DNA of 64,000 nucleotides from JAIYDQ01 sp034408855 (lineage in GTDB: Bacteria > Planctomycetota > Planctomycetia > Pirellulales > Pirellulaceae): the NCBI GenBank assembly GCA_034408855.1, contig JAWXCK010000074.1, positions 1 through 64,000 of the forward strand, read 5' to 3'. Shown here one piece after another: positions 56,846 to 64,000 of this stretch. Both the position numbers and the translations under genes were made by a program. Numbering within the stretch: position 1 is the stretch's first letter; each line of letters begins with the position of its first letter. The notes beneath the pieces are model-generated. The model made no database searches and was not told where the DNA came from. It worked only from the letters and a program-made list of their open reading frames with translations.

Positions 56846-59185
56846 TTATTTATCGAGCGATAGTAAAACTCTTTCGGGGGTTGCGGGTGCGTTGAGCGAT
56901 GGAATGGTTCGACTTCCGGTCGCGGAATGTATAGCTTGCGTAATCGCTGAGAAAACGGATATCGCTAACATCAGCGGCGGTTCCCCGACGGCTTTCGAAC
57001 GATGGATCGTCGGTTCGCGATTGATGCCCGGTTTCCAAAGTTGAATGTTCATCTCGACCGGACGATCGCTGGCGCATGGAATTTTGTAAGTCGATGGTGA
57101 ATGGGTCAATAGTCGACCTTTGCTGTCGTATACCAGCTCCTCCGTCGTCAGCCATCCCATGCCTTGAATGAACCCGCCTTCGACTTGACCTAAATCGATT
57201 GCAGGATTGATCGAACGTCCAGCATCATGAAGGATATCGGTTCTCAACACGCGACTCTCACCGGTAAATGTATCAATCACAACTTCCGAGACAGCGGCAC
57301 CGTAAGCAAAGTACAAAAACGGTCGTCCTTGATGTGTAGCTCGATCATAATGGATTTTAGGCGTCGAATAGAAACCGGTCGACGATAGCGAGACGCGTCC
57401 CAAATACGCTATTCGACAAACTTCCTCGAACGAATGCCTTTCGTTCCCGACCATGACTTGTCCGTTGGCAAAGACGATTCTTTCGAGTTCCACTTGATGG
57501 CGAGCAGCGATAAACTCGGCGATGCGATTTCGAATTGTCGTGGCAGCGTTATAAGCGGCCATTCCATTGAGATCGGTACCTGACGAGGCGGCCGTCGCCG
57601 ACGTATTGGGAACCTTGTCGGTTCGCGCGCTCGTCAGTCGAACTTTGCATAACGGAACGCCAAACACGTCGGCGACGATTTGAGCTACTTTGATGTAAAG
57701 CCCCTGCCCCATTTCGGTTCCACCGTGATTCAGTTGGATCGATCCATCCGTATAGACATGAATCAACGCTCCAGCTTGGTTCAAAACAGTTGTAGTGAAG
57801 CTGATTCCAAATTTGACGGGCGTCAATGCAATACCACGCTTTAGAAAGCCTTGCTCTAAATTGAACTTCGCAATCTCAGCTCGCCGAGCATCGTATGCTG
57901 ACGATTTGCGCAGTTCTTGAACAATCTGGTCGACAACGAAGTCCTCGACTTTCATTCCATACGGCGTCACGTCTCGACCGCTTCGATAGAAGTTCGCGAT
58001 GCGAACATCCAAAGGATCGAATTCCAAATGCACGGCAATGGCGTCCATCGCTCGTTCAATCGCCATCATTCCTTGCGGTCCACCAAATCCGCGAAAAGCC
58101 GTATTGGAAACGGTGTGCGTTTTCAGCCGGTGCGAAATGATCTCGACAGTTTTAAGATAATAACAATTGTCGGCATGAAACATGGCTCGATCATTGATGG
58201 CTGACGACAGATCGAGTGTAGCGCCACATCGCGACGCGAATTCAAGTCGAATCGCATCGATGCAGCCACGATCATCAAATCCGACGTCGTAGTCGACGAG
58301 AAAATCATGTCGCTTGCCGGTCACAATCATATCGTCATCGCGGTCGCATCGGAACTTTGCGGGTTGTCCAGTTTTATCTGCGACCAGTGCAGCAGCCGCC
58401 GCAAACAAGGCCGCTTGCGTTTCCTTGCCGCCAAAGGCTCCCCCCATCCGACGTACTTCGACGGTGACATCGGCGCTGTTCCGACACAGCATGCGAGCGA
58501 TGAGATGCTGGATCTCGCTCGGATGTTGTGACGAGCTGAGAATGTACATGCCACGATTCTCCGTCGGCGTTGCGACCGCTACTTGCCCTTCCAGATAAAA
58601 ATGTTCTTGCCCACCGATTTCGATACTCCCTTGGATTCGATGAATCGATTTTGCCAGTTCCGGGTCAACCTCGCCACGCTTCATCCGCTGTGTCGCTTCG
58701 ATTAACGAACCGGCGGTTCTCGCATCCGAAATCGTGATCCAGGCTGGCAACACTTCATACTCAATGACGGCAAGCTTTGCTGCGATCCTGGCCGCTAAAA
58801 CCGAGCGAGCGGCTACGAGAAAAATAGGTTGCCCAACGAATTCCACGAGCCCATCCGCTAGTAACTTGTCGTCCTTGGCGACCGGGCCGACATTGTTCTC
58901 ACCGGGAATATCGTCAGCCGTAAAAACGGCTACGACATCCGGCGACGAACGCACGGCGGTCAGATCAAGGGAGAGGATACGAGCATGCGCATGTTGGCTC
59001 ATTCCAAACGCTAAATGCAAAAGTTTTTTAGCTTCCGGCGAATCGTCGACATAGGTAGCTTGACCGCGAACGTGTAGGACAGCACTATCATGCGCCAGCG
59101 CTTCGGAAACCGTCGACTTTGACGCAGTTTGAGCAACGCTGTGTTGAATGCCGTTCAATCGATCGGAGCGAGTTGCATTATCCAT
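56846..59185 (-). CDS. Xanthine-dehydrogenase-type molybdenum subunit (XdhB-like)
   Basis: 779 residues from the ATG at 59185, preceded by GAGG; an ATG at 59200 is also possible. Molybdopterin-binding subunit of the xanthine oxidase family: GGAFGGKETQAALFAAAAAL, AFRGFGGPQGMMAIE, GTEMGQGLYIKVAQI, and the catalytic Glu in KAVGEPPLMLAIS. The HAHARILSLD start is typical. Its start overlaps the xdhA-like stop by 8 bp. The family oxidises purines or other N-heterocycles at a Mo-OXO centre in the cytoplasm. Substrate cannot be fixed from sequence alone. Confidence 0.9.
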   Translation of the reverse strand: MDNATRSDRLNGIQHSVAQTASKSTVSEALAHDSAVLHVRGQATYVDDSPEAKKLLHLAFGMSQHAHARILSLDLTAVRSSPDVVAVFTADDIPGENNVGPVAKDDKLLADGLVEFVGQPIFLVAARSVLAARIAAKLAVIEYEVLPAWITISDARTAGSLIEATQRMKRGEVDPELAKSIHRIQGSIEIGGQEHFYLEGQVAVATPTENRGMYILSSSQHPSEIQHLIARMLCRNSADVTVEVRRMGGAFGGKETQAALFAAAAALVADKTGQPAKFRCDRDDDMIVTGKRHDFLVDYDVGFDDRGCIDAIRLEFASRCGATLDLSSAINDRAMFHADNCYYLKTVEIISHRLKTHTVSNTAFRGFGGPQGMMAIERAMDAIAVHLEFDPLDVRIANFYRSGRDVTPYGMKVEDFVVDQIVQELRKSSAYDARRAEIAKFNLEQGFLKRGIALTPVKFGISFTTTVLNQAGALIHVYTDGSIQLNHGGTEMGQGLYIKVAQIVADVFGVPLCKVRLTSARTDKVPNTSATAASSGTDLNGMAAYNAATTIRNRIAEFIAARHQVELERIVFANGQVMVGNERHSFEEVCRIAYLGRVSLSSTGFYSTPKIHYDRATHQGRPFLYFAYGAAVSEVVIDTFTGESRVLRTDILHDAGRSINPAIDLGQVEGGFIQGMGWLTTEELVYDSKGRLLTHSPSTYKIPCASDRPVEMNIQLWKPGINREPTIHRSKAVGEPPLMLAISVFSAITQAIHSATGSRTIPSLNAPATPERVLLSLDK

Positions 59186-60662
59186 GAACCGCCTCGACAT
59201 CGAAGACCGTTGCGCGAGTTCCGTCCTGTTCTAGCCAAAGCCTTCGCAGCAGATTCCCGGCGACTTTGAGGCGATAGGCAGCAGAGCCACGAACATCGGT
59301 AAGCGGTGTAAAATCTTTCGCCAGCGCCTGAGCTGCCAATTCAAGGGTGCTCGCGGACCAATCGCTTCCAATCAATTGCGACTCACAATGGATTGCGCGC
59401 TTCGGAATTCCGGCCATCCCGCCGAAGGCGATTCGAGCATGCACGATCCTGCCGGCTTCCAATCGAATCAGCATCGCGCTGCACACAGCCGAGATATCGC
59501 TATCGAATCGCTTCGACAATTTGACAATGCGAATAATGTCGCCGTTTTTGGGTCTCGGTATCGACATGCTCTCGATGAATTCACTCGTCTTTCGATCTTG
59601 TTTCCCGTATTCGAGAAAAAATTTCTCGAGTGGAATGGTGCGTCGCACGTCGCCGAGTCGCAGCGTCAAGCTTGCTTCGAACGCAATCAAAGCTGGCGGC
59701 ATATCGCCGATCGGTGAACCGTTGGCGATGTTGCCGCCAATAGTTCCTGCGTTGCGGACTTGAACTGCTCCAATCCGGCGCACGAGCAACCCTAAATCAG
59801 GATGCAGTCGATACAGAGCTGCATGAGCGTCGTTATATCGCACTCCAGCCCCGATGACGACTTCGTTCTCGCATTCGATGAGTTGATTGAGCTCTGTTAC
59901 TTCGCCAAGGTAGATAATTTTATCGAGCATTCGATGCTGCTTCGTGACCCAAAGACCAACGTCTGTGGCACCAGCAACCACGCGAGCATCAGGATGGCTC
60001 AATAGCAAGTCGGACAACTGCGAGACCGACGTGGGAGTAAACCAATGCCGCTGGATACCCGCCAACGGATCATCGTAAATGAGATGAAGCATTTCCTTTC
60101 TCGCGATCGAACGCAACCGTGTTATGTCGCTCGCATCATCGCGTTGTTCCAACGAAATAGCGTTCGCGGCGGCAATAATAGGACCATAACCGGTGCATCG
60201 ACAAAGATTGCCGGCGAGAACGTCGTCAAGCGAAGCGTTGCAGGTTCCGGACGCTCCGATCGTCCGACCGTACATCGACATAATAAAACCAGGCGTGCAG
60301 AATCCACACTGAGAACCGTGAAGTTCCACCATGGCTTTTTGGAGCGGATGCATATCATCTTGCTTGGCGAGACTTTCGACGGTGATCAACGCTTTGCCAT
60401 CAACCATCGGCAGAAAGAGAATACAAGCATTCACTGCTCTCCAAAGAATTCGATCGTCGTACAATGTTCCGACGAGAACGGTACAGCTTCCGCAATCACC
60501 TTCGGCGCAACCCTCTTTGGTACCCGTGCGACAAGCTTGAAATCTCAACCAATCCAACAGGCTCAACGTCGGATCGAAGTCGCTGACACCATGGATCACT
60601 CCATCCAAACAGAATTGGATTTTGTTATGCGTGCCTTGGTTTCTGGAAGCGACGTTAAGCAT
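59178..60662 (-). CDS. Xanthine-dehydrogenase-type iron-sulfur/FAD subunit (XdhA-like)
   Basis: 494 residues. The N-terminal ferredoxin-like and helical 2Fe-2S domains contain CAEGDCGSCTVLV and CGFCTPGFIMSMYG, then LCRCTGYGPI. From about residue 205 comes the CO-dehydrogenase-type FAD domain with VVAGATDVGLWVTKQ and NAGTIGGNIANGSPIGDMPPAL. Fusion of both electron-transfer domains in one chain is the bacterial XdhA arrangement. Start overlaps the upstream amidase stop by 8 bp and its end overlaps xdhB. Confidence 0.92.
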   Translation of the reverse strand: MLNVASRNQGTHNKIQFCLDGVIHGVSDFDPTLSLLDWLRFQACRTGTKEGCAEGDCGSCTVLVGTLYDDRILWRAVNACILFLPMVDGKALITVESLAKQDDMHPLQKAMVELHGSQCGFCTPGFIMSMYGRTIGASGTCNASLDDVLAGNLCRCTGYGPIIAAANAISLEQRDDASDITRLRSIARKEMLHLIYDDPLAGIQRHWFTPTSVSQLSDLLLSHPDARVVAGATDVGLWVTKQHRMLDKIIYLGEVTELNQLIECENEVVIGAGVRYNDAHAALYRLHPDLGLLVRRIGAVQVRNAGTIGGNIANGSPIGDMPPALIAFEASLTLRLGDVRRTIPLEKFFLEYGKQDRKTSEFIESMSIPRPKNGDIIRIVKLSKRFDSDISAVCSAMLIRLEAGRIVHARIAFGGMAGIPKRAIHCESQLIGSDWSASTLELAAQALAKDFTPLTDVRGSAAYRLKVAGNLLRRLWLEQDGTRATVFDVEAVHG

Positions 60663-62016
60663 GCTCGTCAGGTTTCTCGTTGATCGGAGGTGGGCTGGAA
60701 CGCAAAACTTTCGCCTGCTCTAGCTCGTGCAGCAACTTAAACAACATCGCCTCGCGACCAGGGGCGGTTGCAAACTGCAAGCCGATCGGCAAGGCCTGTG
60801 GCCGATAGTAGGGTGCCGAGACCACTGGAATTCCGGCCAAGCTGAGCGGTTGTGTATAGATCCCAAGATGGGCACGTGCCGAGACTGCTTTGCCATCCAT
60901 CCATATTGTCGCTTCATCAATTTTAGGAGCAACCATCGGAGTCGTGGGTGCAATCAGAATATCATATTGCTCGAATAGCGACTTTATTTTTGCGCGAAAA
61001 TATTTTCGATAGGCCATCGCTCGGAGATAGATCGCCGTCGGCAATATCGCACCGGCCAGCAACCGATCTCGAACGGCTGGATCGTATTCCATCGCTTTTG
61101 TACGCAGCGTTTCGAGATGCAGTGCTCCACCCTGCGCCGCCGTCATGAGGAATGAAGCCGATCGCGCCGTCTCCGCCTCGGGCATCTCGACGATAGCGTT
61201 GGTACCGAGGCAGGACATAACGTGATCTATCGCAGCGGTAACTTCGTCGCTCGCGTTGTTAGCAAACCAGCCGCCGAGTCGGGCCACACGCGGCGAACTC
61301 GATGAGCCCCAGTCGGGGCTTTGCGATAGAATCTGATACGCAGCAGCCAGTTCGGAACTTGTTCGAGTGAACGGCCCAACGGTGTCGAGGATTTCGGCGA
61401 ATGGGAAGGTTCCTTCGACCGGTATCGCACCATCGGCGGGACGAATCCCCCACAGTCCGCACAGAGCAGCCGGAACGCGCACCGATCCGTTGGTATCCGA
61501 CCCGAGCGTTAGAGGAACGAGCCCCGCAGCAACCGCAGCCGCTGAACCACCCGACGATCCGCCCGCCAATCGCGATAGATCGTGAGGATTGTGCGTCGTG
61601 CCAAAATGCGCGTTGACGGTCGCAAAGCCATACGCAAATTCATCCATGTTAAGTGTGCCGATCAAGATAGCGCCTGCAGCTTTCAAGCGTTTGATCACCA
61701 CCGCATCTTTTTTGCCAACCGGTGCGTTCGTACGCAACTTGGCCCCGGCAGTCGTGACGTAACCCGCCACGTCGAACAGATCCTTGACGCCAAACGGTAC
61801 GCCCGCGAGTACGCCTGGATTTTCTCCGGCTGCAACTTTGCGATCGACAACTCGGGCTGCGGCGATCGATTCGTCAGCGAACACACGAGTAAAGCAATTG
61901 TAGCGGTCATTGCGATGCTGAATATCATCGAGGGTCAGCGCGACCCTTTGTTCTGCCGTTACCGAGCCCTTTCTTACCGACTGAGCGATTTCGAAAAACG
62001 ATTCAAAATGAGTCAC
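60655..62016 (-). CDS. AtzE-like amidase (amidase signature family)
   Basis: 453 residues from the GTG at 62016, whose GTGA overlaps the stop of the small AtzG-like gene; GGAAGG lies 9 bases upstream. An ATG at 62025 is also possible. The Ser-cisSer-Lys amidase signature is present: GVPFGVKDLFDVAG with the Lys, and LAGGSSGGSAAAVAAGLVP with the Ser residues. NMDEFAYGF is a hallmark shared with GatA and AtzE. With the AtzG-like partner it resembles the AtzE-AtzG complex of 1-carboxybiuret and related ureide hydrolysis. The linkage to xanthine dehydrogenase subunits suggests ureide or purine nitrogen recovery, which is inferred. Confidence 0.85.
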   Translation of the reverse strand: MTHFESFFEIAQSVRKGSVTAEQRVALTLDDIQHRNDRYNCFTRVFADESIAAARVVDRKVAAGENPGVLAGVPFGVKDLFDVAGYVTTAGAKLRTNAPVGKKDAVVIKRLKAAGAILIGTLNMDEFAYGFATVNAHFGTTHNPHDLSRLAGGSSGGSAAAVAAGLVPLTLGSDTNGSVRVPAALCGLWGIRPADGAIPVEGTFPFAEILDTVGPFTRTSSELAAAYQILSQSPDWGSSSSPRVARLGGWFANNASDEVTAAIDHVMSCLGTNAIVEMPEAETARSASFLMTAAQGGALHLETLRTKAMEYDPAVRDRLLAGAILPTAIYLRAMAYRKYFRAKIKSLFEQYDILIAPTTPMVAPKIDEATIWMDGKAVSARAHLGIYTQPLSLAGIPVVSAPYYRPQALPIGLQFATAPGREAMLFKLLHELEQAKVLRSSPPPINEKPDEHA

Positions 62017-62192
62017 GAATCGCATCCTTCCGATGACTCGGATTCTGGGATACAAAACGCCTCGACTTTTCGAGCGTGAATTCGAAGAATCTCCAAGTTG
62101 GTCCGAATGCCAGCTTTACACGCCTCGGGTAGCTCCAGATCTAGAAGTTTTAGTATTTCAAAATGTTCTGTAGTAATATTATCGTCGGGCAT
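62013..62192 (-). CDS. AtzG-like small subunit (DUF4089-like)
   Basis: 59 residues, ATG at 62192. The translation begins MPDDNITTEHFEILKLLDLE and ends ESESSEGCDS. The middle, LPEACKAGIRTNLEILRIHA, matches the short helical pattern of AtzG/DUF4089 partners (a Pro-rich helix, a GV/GIRxNL turn, then ARxVxAF), which stabilise AtzE-type amidases. Its stop overlaps the AtzE-like GTG start, a common operon signature. No strong ribosome binding site is seen. It is easily missed because it is so short. Confidence 0.75.
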   Translation of the reverse strand: MPDDNITTEHFEILKLLDLELPEACKAGIRTNLEILRIHARKVEAFCIPESESSEGCDS

Positions 62193-62247
62193 AGGATTTA
62201 GTCCGTTAGATCGAGTTTGACCGTATCAAGTTGACTAGCACGACGCG

Positions 62248-63762
62248 CTAGCGAGTCCACACTAGCCATTTATTAAACAGCGATTTTACGAAGGGCGTAA
62301 GCCGTGTTCGGTTGTATTGATCACCAAGCCTGCGTATGGCTTCGGCTTGCGTCGGATACGGATGAATCGTACTACCGATCTTCGACAGGCCAAGGCCGTG
62401 CGTCATCGCCAGCGTGATCTCGGAAATCATATCACCGGCATTCCGAGCCACAATCGTCGCACCAACGATTTGGTCGGTCCCTTTCTTGACATGAATCTTG
62501 GCGAAGCCGTTGTCCTCTCCTTCGAGTATTGCGCGATCTACGTCTTTGAAATGCTGCAAGTAGGTGTCGATTGCGACGCGCTTTTCTATTGCGTCTATTT
62601 CGTTCAGCCCGACATGAGCAAGTTCCGGCGTCGTGTAAGTACACCAAGGGATCGTGAGCGCACTCGATTTCTTGCGGCCTTTGAATAGCGCGTTTTGAAT
62701 AACGATGCGAGCCATGAAATCGGCGGCGTGGGTAAACTGATAGGGCGAGCATACATCGCCGGCGGCGTATATTCGAGGATTCGTCGTTTGCATGCGGTCG
62801 TTGACTTTGACCCCCTTCTTATCGAACTCGACACCGACGCCTTCAAGATTGAGATGTTCGACGTTCGCCGCTCGTCCAACAGCGACCAGCAATTTGTCGA
62901 TCGTTTGTTCGCAACGCTGACCGTTGAGCTGGCCGACAAGTCGCATTCCGCCATCACTTTTGACTTCCACCGATCGGCCAAAGGAAAGCAGCTTCACTCC
63001 GTCGCGCTGCATTGCTGTCCGAACGACTTCAGCCGCGTCCCGATCTTCTCTGGGCAAGATGCCGTGTTCCGACTCGACGAGAAACACTTCGGAGCCGAGC
63101 TGCTCAAATGCTTGCGCCATCTCGCAGCCGATTGGACCGGCCCCGATGATACCGAATCGCTTCGGCAATTCGGTCAACGAGAATAGGCTTTCATTGGTCA
63201 GATGCTCGACGCCGTCCAAGCCGGGAATCGGCGGCGCTGCAGCTCGTGCACCCGTAGCGATGACGGCACGTTTGAAGTGGAGCGTCGTTCCGTCGACGTC
63301 GATCGAGTTGGAATCGATAAAGCGACCTTGTCCAAAGTAGACATCGATACCGAGATCGCGAAAGCGCGCCGCCGAGTCATTGGGGCTAATGCGGGCTCGC
63401 AGTTTACGCATCCTCTCCATAGCGGCGGCGAAATCGACGTTCACGCCGACCGGAACGTCGATGCCGAACTCACGAGCATTTTTAACAGTCGCTGCTACTC
63501 GAGCCGCGCTGATGACACCTTTCGACGGAACGCAACCAACGTTTAAGCAATCGCCGCCCATTAAGCTGCGCTCGATTAGGGCGACTTTCGCGCCGAGACC
63601 CGCAGCTCCTGCAGCGGTTACCAATCCAGCCGTACCGGCTCCTATCACAACTAGGTTGTAACGACCCGATGGAGTCGGGTTAATCCAATCTGACGGATGG
63701 ACGTTGGCTTCGAGCGCTTGATTGTGTTCGTCTGAGGGGTGCAATGTAATGGGCTTGGTCAT
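62248..63762 (-). CDS. FAD/NAD(P)-dependent disulfide oxidoreductase (mercuric-reductase/lipoamide-dehydrogenase-like)
   Basis: 504 residues. FAD motif VVIGAGTAGLVTAAGAAGLG, redox disulfide GGDCLNVGCVPSK, NAD motif GIIGAGPIGCEMAQAFEQLG, and the second FAD motif RIYAAGDVCSPYQ. The interface motif IHPYPTQAEAIRR holds the catalytic His. About 35 residues precede the FAD motif and are not a metal-binding domain. True mercuric reductases end in a Cys pair, which is absent here (end ...NKWLVWTR). It is therefore a planctomycete-type SidA/TVP38-associated or dihydrolipoyl-like reductase of unknown substrate. The operon with atzG starts 55 bp downstream. Confidence 0.85.
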   Translation of the reverse strand: MTKPITLHPSDEHNQALEANVHPSDWINPTPSGRYNLVVIGAGTAGLVTAAGAAGLGAKVALIERSLMGGDCLNVGCVPSKGVISAARVAATVKNAREFGIDVPVGVNVDFAAAMERMRKLRARISPNDSAARFRDLGIDVYFGQGRFIDSNSIDVDGTTLHFKRAVIATGARAAAPPIPGLDGVEHLTNESLFSLTELPKRFGIIGAGPIGCEMAQAFEQLGSEVFLVESEHGILPREDRDAAEVVRTAMQRDGVKLLSFGRSVEVKSDGGMRLVGQLNGQRCEQTIDKLLVAVGRAANVEHLNLEGVGVEFDKKGVKVNDRMQTTNPRIYAAGDVCSPYQFTHAADFMARIVIQNALFKGRKKSSALTIPWCTYTTPELAHVGLNEIDAIEKRVAIDTYLQHFKDVDRAILEGEDNGFAKIHVKKGTDQIVGATIVARNAGDMISEITLAMTHGLGLSKIGSTIHPYPTQAEAIRRLGDQYNRTRLTPFVKSLFNKWLVWTR

Positions 63763-63921
63763 ATTCTTACATAAAAGTTCTTTGGCATGAAAAGCGATCG
63801 AAGATATCTTGATTTCATGTGGTTTGTAAACCGAGTTCGGTCGCGGCCAATTCTATCATCTTACTGCGTCGCATTTTACGGGAGTCGAGGCTGTTTAGTT
63901 GTGAGCCGTACAATGCAACTT

Positions 63922-63987
63922 GGGAGAGTCCATTCGTGTATAAGACTACGATCGATAGAGCTTGGCGATTCTCTCAGGAGAAACGCC
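63922..63987 (+). other. Possible structured RNA at the window edge
   Basis: GGGAGAGTC (63922-63930) can pair with GATTCTCTC (63967-63975), but the latter can instead pair within a second hairpin, GGCGATTCTC/GAGAAACGCC (63964-63973 with 63978-63987). The two stems exclude each other, and CTCTCAGG recalls the glycine riboswitch. The window ends before a downstream gene appears. Confidence 0.3.
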
Positions 63988-64000
63988 CAGCCTGTATGCG

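Noticed and set aside
62248..63762. Mercuric reductase (merA)
   Set aside because: No N-terminal metal-binding domain, no C-terminal Cys pair and no mer genes nearby.
63936..64000. Gene starting at GTG 63936 (VYKTTIDRAWRF...)
   Set aside because: An upstream GGGAGAG is well placed, but it overlaps the predicted stems and the 22 visible codons match nothing recognisable.

Overview
The window looks like chromosomal DNA from a planctomycete, most likely of the Pirellulaceae type. The reasons are a DUF1559 prepilin-like protein (20460-21590), a planctomycete-type cytochrome c anchor protein (37047-38543), an FGE-sulfatase-domain secreted protein, an isolated MoxR/DUF58/BatA/VWA operon with very large membrane proteins, hpnCDE squalene genes, an EboC/EboF-like pair, and many intergenic palindromic repeats. 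Base composition is close to 50% GC throughout. I see no rRNA or tRNA gene, no CRISPR array, no complete insertion sequence and no phage genes.

Left part (1-10.4 kb): a glycosyltransferase-like protein and an ABC exporter precede a tight three-gene unit, namely a MotA/TolQ/ExbB-type channel protein with a coiled-coil tail and two single-pass proteins with long coiled coils (3491-7899). A 12-copy heptamer repeat follows directly after the last stop codon. Next come a secreted FGE-domain protein and a toxin-antitoxin-like pair whose PIN toxin appears frameshifted.

Middle part (10.4-31.4 kb): a remnant of a REP-associated transposase C-terminus lies beside half of a palindromic element. Then come an HtrA-type protease, a uronate-isomerase-like protein, a membrane protein fused to a spermidine-synthase-like domain, an EboF/EboC-like pair, proS, a DUF1559 protein, a di-haem cytochrome c protein, a GT39-like membrane protein overlapping ispH, and hpnC-hpnD-hpnE. 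IspH (isoprenoid precursor synthesis) and HpnCDE (farnesyl diphosphate to squalene) are functionally linked although divergently transcribed. A Cys-rich small membrane protein and a secreted PCMT-like protein follow.

31.4-43.1 kb: bioA with a small SAM-hydrolase-C-domain-like protein, leuA, a LuxR-type regulator without an obvious phosphoacceptor, queC followed at once by a cytochrome-c-type membrane protein, a Gly/Tyr-rich secreted protein, an FAD-dependent UGM-like oxidoreductase and a TPR-containing multi-pass membrane protein.

43.3-56.6 kb: a six-gene, translationally coupled operon moxR - DUF58 - BatA/VWA - VWA - 1872-residue coiled-coil membrane protein - toroid (squalene-cyclase-fold) protein.

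56.8-63.8 kb (minus strand): an FAD/NAD disulfide oxidoreductase, then an operon atzG-like - atzE-like amidase - xdhA-like - xdhB-like with overlapping stops and starts, suggesting purine or other N-heterocycle catabolism. The 59-residue AtzG-like gene is very short and easily missed.

The intergenic spaces carry at least five sequence families of palindromic or hairpin elements, several of them copied within the window, and two heptamer arrays that each abut a stop codon.
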